64,000 nucleotides of DNA from Acidimicrobilacustris europaeus (lineage in GTDB: Bacteria > Actinomycetota > Acidimicrobiia > Acidimicrobiales > Acidimicrobilacustridaceae), in NCBI GenBank assembly GCA_965194515.1, contig OZ239146.1:310001-374000 (forward strand), written 5' to 3'. How positions within the stretch are numbered: position 1 is the first letter of the stretch; the number at the start of each line of letters is the position of its first letter. The notes beneath the pieces were generated by a model. The model was not told where the DNA came from and ran no database searches. It saw only the letters and a list, made by a program, of their open reading frames with translations. Of this stretch, positions 1 to 6,531 are shown piece after piece. Both the position numbers and the translations under genes were made by a program.

Positions 1-5
1 CAAAC

Positions 6-1283
6 ATGGCGGATTCAAATGAGGAACCAACTTGGATTCTTGCTCGAGATCTTCGGGTAGGAGATCACTTTGATTTCGATGGCAATAAATTTGATGCTCT
101 GAAAGTTGAGTGGGATGGCGAGTTGATTCGCGTCGAAAGTCGAAATGGGATTTCGTCGACGTTTACACCTACAACGCCATTTCGCCTTCTGTGGGAAGCG
201 TTGCCCGATCCCTTACAAGAGGTAGGCCCGCAGGAGAATCAGAGACAGTCGATGGAGGAAATACGACTGCGAATGAGTGAGTTAGATCGCGGCGTTTACG
301 AAACGGATCAGGAGTGGCGGAGGCTGAATCGTCAGTTATCCGAAATGAGGCGCTTTGAAGTTCGTGTAACCCCGCCGATCGTGGGCGCTCATGGAATCGA
401 CAGTTCGAAAGAAGCGGATCAAGTTGACGCAGAAGCACGAACGACGTTCCTTACTGCTCACTTAGCGAAAGCCTTAGAACTCAAAAAAACAGCCTCATCG
501 GCAAAGGAACCAGCAGATCCCACAAAGGAAGGCAAGCCGGAGGACTCCCAACTCAAATCGAAACCATCGGCTTCGACGTCAGATCCGATCGCACAGTCGC
601 AAATGCGAAGAGCACAAGCCGAGGATGTCGGATCTGGTTCAGATCTCAATCAAAAATCCGCGCTCGTCAATGCGGTTTCGTTCATCGCTGTCCCGGTACT
701 CGGGCTGCTTCCGCTATTCACTGCCGGAGCCCTCGGCTTCTCTTTCTCGGTCGACGCATTCGAGCCTGAAGAGAAGGGGCAAACGTTCTGGCTCACTGTT
801 GTTCCGGTTGGCTGGGTCATGGTTGCAATTTCTGTGGTCGCGTTCGCTGTCATTGCTATGACGTTGATGAAGTCATCTCGTTCCGCAAAGCGGATCGAGA
901 ATCAAGTTCTTGCCGGTCTGGGGTTCATCGCAAGTGCGCTCCTCGTTGCGAGCTGGTATTTCGCTAACAAGCAAATCGATGATGGAAAGCGTGAAGCATC
1001 GAGTCAACTTGTAGATGAAGGAAATCTATTTGCTGGGATTCCCGGATTGGGAGTGTCTTTCGGTCCGGCGTTTGGCTTTTGGCTGATGCTTGCCGTCGCT
1101 CTCGCAATTGCCGGATACAACGTGTTTCTTATCCGGGAAGCCGGAAAGCCGACATCTTCTGTTGCGGTAACTGCCAACACGACTCTTGCTGATGGAATCC
1201 GCGAGTTATCTGAACTTCGAGATCAGGGAATGATTTCTGATGAAGAGTTTGTCCTCGCCAAGCGAAAACTTCTCGGTGAGTAG
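6..1283 (+). CDS. Multi-pass membrane protein with C-terminal SHOCT domain
   Basis: The 425-residue product has no function I can name. Residues 1-215 are hydrophilic and charged, with a short beta-rich start containing DLRVGD. Four hydrophobic segments follow, near residues 219-245, 262-288, 300-320 and 345-375. The last 32 residues (from LADGIRELSELRDQG to AKRKLLGE) match the short SHOCT motif, a C-terminal helix pair found on many unrelated membrane or secreted proteins. The ATG at 6 is the first start visible, but only five bases precede it, so an earlier start or a Shine-Dalgarno site outside the window cannot be excluded. The gene reads toward the lipoprotein array and belongs to the accessory left part of the window. 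Confidence 0.7.
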   Translation: MADSNEEPTWILARDLRVGDHFDFDGNKFDALKVEWDGELIRVESRNGISSTFTPTTPFRLLWEALPDPLQEVGPQENQRQSMEEIRLRMSELDRGVYETDQEWRRLNRQLSEMRRFEVRVTPPIVGAHGIDSSKEADQVDAEARTTFLTAHLAKALELKKTASSAKEPADPTKEGKPEDSQLKSKPSASTSDPIAQSQMRRAQAEDVGSGSDLNQKSALVNAVSFIAVPVLGLLPLFTAGALGFSFSVDAFEPEEKGQTFWLTVVPVGWVMVAISVVAFAVIAMTLMKSSRSAKRIENQVLAGLGFIASALLVASWYFANKQIDDGKREASSQLVDEGNLFAGIPGLGVSFGPAFGFWLMLAVALAIAGYNVFLIREAGKPTSSVAVTANTTLADGIRELSELRDQGMISDEEFVLAKRKLLGE

Positions 1284-1312
1284 TTGACTCTCCGGGTGTG
1301 ATTAGCGGAAAT

Positions 1313-1341
1313 TAATTATCACACTTTTACCCATAATTATC
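1313..1341 (+). promoter_or_regulatory. Paired TAATTATC direct repeat, candidate activator or repressor site
   Basis: TAATTATC occurs at 1313-1320 and again at 1334-1341, a 21-base period that places both on the same DNA face. The same pair with the same spacing occurs at 2739-2767 in the second promoter copy, although the bases between have drifted. A binding site is an inference. Confidence 0.45.
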
Positions 1342-1483
1342 CCAAGATTAGATACCAACTTTTTGAACGATTTCGGGCAAATACCTGTCTGGATGACGAG
1401 TCCTGGTCGGCTGAATCAGCGACGCAGGTTGTTCAACTTCGCGGGTAGGAAGTTGATCCACCTCATTCGTTTCAAATCTTCTT

Positions 1484-1489
1484 TAGGAT
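1484..1489 (+). promoter_or_regulatory. -10 hexamer TAGGAT, leaderless start of lipoprotein 1
   Basis: TAGGAT ends 7 nt before the ATG at 1497, and no Shine-Dalgarno sequence lies between. The equivalent site in copy 2 is TAGAAT at 2910-2915. Confidence 0.5.
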
Positions 1490-1496
1490 TCCCAAT

Positions 1497-1808
1497 ATGA
1501 AGCGAAACTTGGCGGGAGTTGTAGCGGTATCGATTGCGGCATTGTTATTCGCCGGTTGCGTGACTGTCGAAGCTCCGAAAGTGGAAACCACGACTACGAC
1601 GACGATGTCTAAAGATCAAGTCTGTGCAGAGATCCTCAAGAAGATCGATGAAGCCATCGCAAAAGGTGCCAAAGCTGCGACGGATCAATTCTTGGCAGAA
1701 ACTCAGATCGAGGAGCTAATGCACAAGAACGAGTACCAGTCGTACTTAACTCAGGCGCAGCAACTCAATCTTGAGTTCGAAGCCAAAGGTTGCAAGGTCA
1801 AGCCGTAG
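1497..1808 (+). CDS. Small secreted lipoprotein 1 of tandem array
   Basis: The 103-residue product has a lipoprotein signal peptide: MKRN, a hydrophobic core, then the lipobox LFAGC with the lipidated cysteine at residue 20. A threonine run follows (about residues 30-36), probably a flexible linker. The mature part is mainly helical and charged and contains two further cysteines, at VCAEI and near the C terminus at GCKVKP, which could form a disulfide. The signal peptide is nearly identical to those of the lipoproteins at 1888 and 2923, but the mature part is unrelated by eye. I recognise no family. The protein is predicted to be anchored to the outer face of the cytoplasmic membrane. Confidence 0.75.
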   Translation: MKRNLAGVVAVSIAALLFAGCVTVEAPKVETTTTTTMSKDQVCAEILKKIDEAIAKGAKAATDQFLAETQIEELMHKNEYQSYLTQAQQLNLEFEAKGCKVKP

Positions 1809-1814
1809 GCCTCC

Positions 1815-1870
1815 GCTAGTTCAGCGTCTCCGGCGGCATCCCGTAGCCAGTGACTCGCAGGATCTTCTCA
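1815..1870 (-). pseudogene. 3' remnant of a second copy of the convergent 2266-2556 gene
   Basis: Bases 1821-1870 match 2271-2320 at 47 of 50 positions. On the - strand they still encode the in-frame end EKILRVTGYGMPPETLN followed by a TAG stop, against EKILRATGYEMPPETLN in the intact gene. The 5' part is gone: lipoprotein 2 starts only 18 bases further on. This is a scar of a duplicated lipoprotein/convergent-gene unit. Confidence 0.75.
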
Positions 1871-1875
1871 GGCCG

Positions 1876-1881
1876 TAGAGT
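1876..1881 (+). promoter_or_regulatory. -10 hexamer TAGAGT, leaderless start of lipoprotein 2
   Basis: TAGAGT ends 6 nt before the ATG at 1888. The long upstream promoter region of the other two lipoproteins is absent here, so expression may differ. Confidence 0.4.
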
Positions 1882-1887
1882 TCGGAC

Positions 1888-2250
1888 ATGGCGAAAACTT
1901 TGGTGGGAGTCATGGCGGTATCGATTGCAGCGTTGCTGTTCGCTGGTTGCGGAAATACTGACTCCGCTGTCCCTGAAGCGACAACAACCACCACAGCAGC
2001 GAAGACAGTCGTTAGTTCATATTGTGGAGATAGGGCTGCAGCAGTGAAAGCTGGAGTTATGAGCCAGCAAGAGTTTTCAGAGAGCAATACGAGGGCACTA
2101 TTGGATGGCGATTCAATAGGTGTCATCACAATGATTTGGAGCGACGGTTCCATGAGCCCGACAAAAGAGTTGTGCATTTTGAAGGACGGCCCCTCGTTAT
2201 CAGAGCGTGGGGATATTCCTGACTTTTCCAAACTGCCAAAGAAGTGGTAG
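1888..2250 (+). CDS. Small secreted lipoprotein 2 of tandem array
   Basis: The 120-residue product has the same type of signal peptide as its neighbours (MAKT, then the shared core VSIAALLFAGC, lipidated cysteine at residue 21). A threonine-rich linker (TTTTT) and a mature domain of about 80 residues follow, ending in KLPKKW. As in lipoproteins 1 and 3, exactly two cysteines lie in the mature part (SYCGD and ELCIL). There is no visible similarity to the other two mature domains. The gene is convergent with the small gene ending at 2266, with 15 bases between the stop codons. Family and function are unknown. Confidence 0.75.
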   Translation: MAKTLVGVMAVSIAALLFAGCGNTDSAVPEATTTTTAAKTVVSSYCGDRAAAVKAGVMSQQEFSESNTRALLDGDSIGVITMIWSDGSMSPTKELCILKDGPSLSERGDIPDFSKLPKKW

Positions 2251-2265
2251 TTGAATTCGATTAGC

Positions 2266-2556
2266 TCAATTCAGCGTCTCCGGCGGCATCTCGTAGCCAG
2301 TGGCTCGCAGGATCTTCTCTAGTTGCTGTGTCGTGAGCTGGTTGCCGTAGTTCCCAGCGACAACATCACGGACAGCGCCCGCAGCATCGACGACTGACTG
2401 CACCGCTGGATCGTCTGACGATGCGCTGAGCGCCTCTAGCGCTGACATGCATGCCAGATATTCAGAAGCAACGATGAGCAATCGATCGGTGAGTTGCTGC
2501 GATAGTTGCGGCACCATCTGGTCGAACAGTTCTTCGGGATCTTCTGGAGTCGACAT
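2266..2556 (-). CDS. Small hypothetical helical protein, convergent partner of the lipoprotein array
   Basis: The ATG at 2556 gives 96 residues and has GAGAGG 8 nt upstream on the - strand. A TTG two codons earlier (2562) would lie too close to that site. The product is acidic and probably all-helical, starts MSTPEDPEELFDQM and ends GYEMPPETLN. It has no signal peptide and no membrane segment, so it should be cytoplasmic. I recognise no family. Decayed 3' ends of the same gene follow lipoprotein 1 (1815-1870) and possibly lipoprotein 3 (3148-3180), so it was once repeated as a unit with the lipoproteins. Confidence 0.55.
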   Translation of the reverse strand: MSTPEDPEELFDQMVPQLSQQLTDRLLIVASEYLACMSALEALSASSDDPAVQSVVDAAGAVRDVVAGNYGNQLTTQQLEKILRATGYEMPPETLN

Positions 2557-2707
2557 CGCCAAGGCCTCTCGTTCGGTGATGCCCGAAAGGTACTCATCGA
2601 GCGGGCGCCGGGGAATAGGGCATTCTCATTTGTGATCTGTCGAAGTGTCATTCTCCGGTGACATCACGCACCTCCGCAGCAGCATCAAGCAATGCTTACG
2701 GTCACCG

Positions 2708-2731
2708 CATAGCGAAAACATTGGCGGGTGC
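2708..2731 (+). pseudogene. Remnant of a lipoprotein-gene start
   Basis: The sequence catagcgaaaacattggcgg resembles the start of lipoprotein 2 at 1887-1906 but with ATG changed to ATA, and it matches at about 20 of 24 positions. It lies directly before the second promoter copy. It may be the debris of a fourth unit. It is short, so chance similarity is not excluded. Confidence 0.35.
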
Positions 2732-2734
2732 GGA

Positions 2735-2985
2735 GATTTAATTATCACGCTTTCACCCATAATTATCGCACAGTTTGATATCAACTTTTTGAACGATTTG
2801 TGGCAAATATGTGTCGCGAAGACGAGTCCTGGTCAGCTGAATCAATGACTCAAGGTCTCCAACTTCGCGGGTAGGAAGTTGATTCACCTCATTCGTTTCA
2901 AATCTTCTTTAGAATTACCAACATGAAGCGGAACTTGGTGGGAGTTGTGGCGGTATCGATTGCGGCGTTGCTGTTCGCCGGATGC
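2735..2985 (+). repeat. Direct repeat copy 2: promoter region plus signal-peptide coding segment
   Basis: This is the second copy of the 1309-1559 repeat, gap-free at an offset of 1426. It includes the TAATTATC pair at 2739-2746 and 2760-2767, and the -10 hexamer TAGAAT (2910-2915) 7 nt before the ATG at 2923. The stretch 2563-2922 holds no other convincing gene. Confidence 0.85.
2910..2915 (+). promoter_or_regulatory. -10 hexamer TAGAAT, leaderless start of lipoprotein 3
   Basis: TAGAAT ends 7 nt before the ATG at 2923 and is conserved in position with 1484-1489. Confidence 0.5.
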
Positions 2986-3150
2986 GGCGGTTCCAGATTG
3001 AGTCCTGCCCAGCAGGAACGATGCGACGATCTGCAGCGGGTTATCGACGCAATTGATGCAGAGTTTTCCAATTTTAAATTTGAGGTTCAGATGTTGGCCT
3101 TAGAGAGAAAAGAAAAGGCTAAGAAAGAACGAGCAGCACTCGGCTGCTAG
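2923..3150 (+). CDS. Small secreted lipoprotein 3 of tandem array
   Basis: The 75-residue product has the array signal peptide (MKRN, core VSIAALLFAGC, lipidated cysteine at residue 20) and then a mature part of only about 55 residues, rich in lysine and glutamate. That part is likely a single long helix ending in LGC. Two mature cysteines (RCDD and the C-terminal residue) repeat the pattern of the sister proteins. It lacks the threonine linker. It is very short for a lipoprotein; truncation by decay is possible, but the reading frame is clean and the promoter is conserved. Function is unknown. Confidence 0.7.
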   Translation: MKRNLVGVVAVSIAALLFAGCGGSRLSPAQQERCDDLQRVIDAIDAEFSNFKFEVQMLALERKEKAKKERAALGC

Positions 3151-3180
3151 GTCAGTGTCTCAGGTAGCAGTCCCCGGCCG
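3148..3180 (-). pseudogene. Possible third, highly decayed 3' end of the convergent gene
   Basis: The - strand reads LLPETLT then TAG directly behind lipoprotein 3, comparable to MPPETLN then stop behind lipoproteins 1 and 2. Nucleotide similarity to 1815-1847 is only about two thirds, so this is suggestive through its position rather than strong. Confidence 0.25.
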
Positions 3181-3707
3181 ATGCGTTGAATCGAAATACG
3201 AAACATATTCCTCAAGAGTTGTGTATCCCATCTCTACGTTTCATCGAAATTAAGAGAACGTGGGCTGCTTTCACGCGACGTGCGTTAAAGATTGCCTGAA
3301 AAACGAGATTACGAGTGGTGGCGTGAGAGGGACTTCGGTGATGCCGCGGAGATCCCCATCGCTGAGGTAACCCGGATGAGAGCCAACTCGTCTGTAACCG
3401 ATGGTTGAAGCCCTTGCATCAAGCGCGATGAAGCAACGAGTGAACGAATCACTTCCTGGTTTCTCGCTGCTCGAAGCTCTTCGGTGGACTCCACGTATAC
3501 GAGGTAACACCACGAGGTAGCCCTGTCCTACGAGAATCTTTATCGTTCCGATTCATTTTTTTCTAGCGGCTCTGACTGTCGCAGTTGGAGGACTCGAGAA
3601 CTTTTTGCTGCTCAAATTTCGACTTGGTGCAAAGCCAATTTTGCGTTTCTTGCTGTAGAATTGTGTAGGAAAAGTTTCGAGCGCAGCGTTTAGATCCGAT
3701 TACTTGA
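3181..3707. other. Gene-poor stretch between the lipoprotein array and broken comM
   Basis: I see no gene I would support here. A 61-codon - strand frame (3309-3494, GTG start) is clean but has no recognisable motif or ribosome site. The composition is more AT-rich than the housekeeping part to the right, and the rightmost end abuts the comM break. Confidence 0.5.
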
Positions 3708-4382
3708 GGTTCGACGCTCAAGAAACATAAGTCGATAGAAGCGCACGGTGGCGTGTTGTTTCTCGACGAAATGGGAGAGTTCGGCGCAGTGGTGCTTGAT
3801 TCGCTTCGTCAACCACTCGAAGAAGGCGTGATCCGCCTTGCGCGCGCCGAGGCACGAGTTCAACTTCCTGCTCGGTTCCTTCTTGTTGGAGCGATGAACC
3901 CCTGTCCATGCGGTGAAGGCGTGGTGCCCGCCGCGTGTCGATGCACCGATCGTTCCCTCGATCGGTATCGGCGCCGATTGTCCGGGCCTTTGCTCGATCG
4001 TTTCGATGTGCGGATCGATGTCCATCGTCCCGATCCGCGCCAGTTGCTCGGCGGGGAGCGCGCCGAATCGAGCTCGGCCGTTGCCGAACGTGTCCGCGTT
4101 GCTCGTCTTCGAGCCAACGATCGCGGAGTCCGTTGCAATGCCGAGCTCTCAACCGGAGCGCTTGAACGAACGGCACCGCTCACGGTCGAGGCCTCAGCGC
4201 TCATCGAACGTTCGTTGGAGGCGGGTCGACTCTCGGCCCGAGGAATGCGCCGAGTGTGGAGGGTGGCGCGCACAATCGCCGATCTCGAAGGTCATGACAA
4301 CGCGATCACTGCCGAACACATCGCCAGTGCACTGCATCTGCGGAGTGACCCGGCATTTCTCACGCGTGCGGTGGCGAGTTAA
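3708..4382 (+). pseudogene. comM: comM/YifB Mg-chelatase-like ATPase, 5'-truncated
   Basis: What remains is the C-terminal part, about 210 residues of a family usually near 500. It begins inside the Walker B region (HGGVLFLDEMGE), continues through GAMNPCPCG and the arginine-rich RRRLSGPLLDRFD segment, and runs to the helical C-terminal domain (SARGMRRVWRVARTIADLEG). Upstream of codon 3741 the similarity to ComM ends abruptly, and an in-frame TGA lies at 3705-3707. The Walker A loop and the N-terminal Lon-like domain are missing. A GTG at 3753 could start translation, but the product would lack the nucleotide-binding loop. ComM is a hexameric helicase that drives branch migration during natural transformation. 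Placement directly before dprA is the normal gene order, so this is the native locus broken from the left. Confidence 0.8.
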
Positions 4383-5513
4383 GTGAGTTCGTCGAAACTC
4401 CCGGATGAAGCATGGGTGGTGGCGCTCTCCAGCCTTCCCGGTGTCGGGCCTTCTCGGCTGCGTTGGCTAGTGAAACAAGGCGATCCCGAGTACGTCTGGC
4501 ATCAAGTGAGCAGTGGTTCGCTTCGGACTGCTGCTCACGACGAAAGCGCCCGAATTCCATTGGCAATCTTTCAGCAGTGGAGCGATGCCGCGAACTCGGT
4601 AGATCTCGTCGCGTATTGGAACGCGCACGTTGAGGCGGGCATCGGTGTGATGACACGATGGTCGGCATCGTTTCCTAGCGAACTCGCCGACGATGACGAT
4701 GCGCCGGTGGTGTTGTTCTGGTTGGGTGATATCGACCGCTTGGCTGGCACACGTGTTGCCATCGTCGGCACTCGTCGGGCAACGCGTTATGGCATCGACG
4801 TTGCCAACGAGTTAGCTCGCGAACTTTCTGTTGCTGGAGTCTCGGTGGTTTCTGGACTCGCGCTTGGAATCGACGGCGCTGCGCATGCAGGTGCGCTCGC
4901 GGTCGATGGTGCTCCACCGATCGCAGTTGTCGGAAGCGGCCTTGACCGCATCTACCCGAGAGCCCACCGCGCGTTATGGCGAGCAGTGGCCGAACGAGGT
5001 GTTGTCCTTAGCGAATACCCCCTTGGCGCTCCAGCAGTTGCATGGCAATTTCCTGCTCGCAATCGGATCATTGCGGCATTGTCTGATGTTGTCGTTGTGG
5101 TCGAATCGCAATCAACCGGTGGCGCGCTCGGCACTGCTGTTGAGGCAGCCCGACGAGGTCGCACCGTCCTCGCTGTTCCCGGCCCTGTCACCGCGCCAAG
5201 TTCAGCCGGAACAAATCAATTGTTGTTCGATGGGTGTGGCCCAGCTCGAGATGTTGGCGATGTGCTGCTTGCGTTAGGTCGTGAACCAGAGCGCCGGCGC
5301 AGCGCCGCAGAGCAACGTCCGCGTCCAATCGGAACGACGAAGACGGTCCTCGATTCATTGCCGTGGCAGGCGGTACCCATCGAGCATGTCCTCGTTTCAA
5401 CCGGTCTTTCTCTGGGCGAGGCAATGCTGGTACTTGAGCAACTTGCGTCTGATGGGTGGGTCTCTCTGCGAGCCGGATGGATCGAACGCATCGGTCGAGG
5501 GGGAGCCCGATGA
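4383..5513 (+). CDS. dprA: DNA-processing protein DprA
   Basis: DprA (Smf) loads RecA on incoming single-stranded DNA during transformation. The 376-residue product shows the extended Rossmann fold: GTRRATRYG, VSGLALGIDGAAHAG, GSGLDRIYP and NRIIAALSDVVVVVES. An N-terminal SAM-like helical segment (LPGVGPSRLRWL) and a C-terminal winged-helix-like tail complete it. The GTG start directly follows the comM stop, so translation is probably coupled to the comM remnant. The stop overlaps the xerC start as ATGA. With comM broken, DprA may still act in other recombination roles. Confidence 0.95.
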   Translation: MSSSKLPDEAWVVALSSLPGVGPSRLRWLVKQGDPEYVWHQVSSGSLRTAAHDESARIPLAIFQQWSDAANSVDLVAYWNAHVEAGIGVMTRWSASFPSELADDDDAPVVLFWLGDIDRLAGTRVAIVGTRRATRYGIDVANELARELSVAGVSVVSGLALGIDGAAHAGALAVDGAPPIAVVGSGLDRIYPRAHRALWRAVAERGVVLSEYPLGAPAVAWQFPARNRIIAALSDVVVVVESQSTGGALGTAVEAARRGRTVLAVPGPVTAPSSAGTNQLLFDGCGPARDVGDVLLALGREPERRRSAAEQRPRPIGTTKTVLDSLPWQAVPIEHVLVSTGLSLGEAMLVLEQLASDGWVSLRAGWIERIGRGGAR

Positions 5514-6475
5514 CGATGTGCGCCACGATCGCCAAGCATCCAAGTGAATGTTCAATGTTCGCCGTTACAGTTTTGTTTGTGGCTGGCGAAGCAGATGCGT
5601 GGTTTCTCGACGAGTTTCAGGCGTCGCTCACCTCCGTGTCTGCCGCGACCCTGCGCGCCTACCGAAGTGATATCGATCAATTCGTTGAATGGGTTGCACG
5701 ACAGGACATCGAATCGCCCGATGACGTAAGCCGGACAACGTTGCGGCGTTACATCGCGGCGATGACAATGCGAAACCTTGCTCGACGCACCATCGCCCGA
5801 AAGGCGTCGGCGTTGCGCCGGTATTTCTCCTGGTTGGTTCGCAGCGGACACCTCACTGCCGATCCTTCCGCAGGTCTCAGTGCTCCTGGCTCATCGGGTC
5901 GACTTCCTCGTGTGCTGCGCGACGAAGAACTCATTCAAGTTCTCGATAATCCGCCGGGAACGACAGCGAATGATCCGCCGGCGATTCGTTCTCGCGACGA
6001 TGCTGTCCTTGAACTCCTTTACGGCAGCGGCCTTCGTGTTTCCGAGGTGTGCGGTTTGCGTCCTGAAGATCTCGATCTCGCTCGCCGTCGAGTTGTTGTC
6101 TGGGGAAAGGGATCAAAGCAGCGTGTCGTTCCCCTCAGTGCGCCTGCCGTCGAAGCACTTGAACAATGGCTCGGTCATGGTCGGCGGGTAATGGCAACGG
6201 CCGCATCCCCTTCCGATGCGGTGTTCCTTAATCGCAAGGGAACCCGTCTCGGTACGCGCGATGTCCGTCGACTTCTCGACCGCCGAGCGCCATCGCCAAC
6301 TCACCCTCACGCGTTGCGGCACACATTTGCGACTCATCTTCTCGACGGCGGCGCCGATCTTCGTGCGGTGCAGGAATTGCTCGGGCATTCCGATCTCTCC
6401 ACCACACAGCACTACACCCACGTGAGTAAAGAACGATTGCGCACAGTGGTCGATTCAACCCATCCCCGCGCCTAG
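5510..6475 (+). CDS. xerC: Tyrosine recombinase XerC
   Basis: XerC/XerD recombinases resolve chromosome dimers at dif, together with FtsK (encoded here at 44094). The 321-residue product has an N-terminal SAM-like core-binding domain (WFLDEFQASL to SGHLTADPSAG) and a catalytic domain with the family residues: Arg in GSGLRVSEV, HALRH, LGHSD and the nucleophile Tyr in QHYTHVS. I chose the ATG at 5510, which overlaps the dprA stop and has GAGGGGGAG 6 nt upstream. An ATG at 5555 would also give a normal-length protein. Confidence 0.92.
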   Translation: MTMCATIAKHPSECSMFAVTVLFVAGEADAWFLDEFQASLTSVSAATLRAYRSDIDQFVEWVARQDIESPDDVSRTTLRRYIAAMTMRNLARRTIARKASALRRYFSWLVRSGHLTADPSAGLSAPGSSGRLPRVLRDEELIQVLDNPPGTTANDPPAIRSRDDAVLELLYGSGLRVSEVCGLRPEDLDLARRRVVVWGKGSKQRVVPLSAPAVEALEQWLGHGRRVMATAASPSDAVFLNRKGTRLGTRDVRRLLDRRAPSPTHPHALRHTFATHLLDGGADLRAVQELLGHSDLSTTQHYTHVSKERLRTVVDSTHPRA

Positions 6476-6531
6476 TACAAGCACCCCTCGCACTCCTTCC
6501 CCGGTGACAACTATGTACCGGAAGGACCGAC

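Larger units (their letters stand above)
1309..1559 (+). repeat. Direct repeat copy 1: promoter region plus signal-peptide coding segment
   Basis: This segment aligns without any gap to 2735-2985 at a constant offset of 1426 bases. My hand count gives roughly 85 percent identity. The 60 bases ending at the start codon (1441-1500) differ at only 4 positions, so they are better conserved than the coding part that follows. The repeat covers the whole intergenic region and the signal peptide, then similarity stops. Confidence 0.85.

Noticed and set aside
1363..1387. TTGAAC/TACCTG as the -35/-10 of lipoprotein 1
   Set aside because: The hexamers are only 13 bases apart; the conserved TAGGAT 7 nt before the start codon is the better -10.
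3309..3494. 61-codon - strand frame in the gene-poor gap before comM
   Set aside because: It is clean but short, with no ribosome site, no motif and no repeat support. I left it as unassigned DNA.
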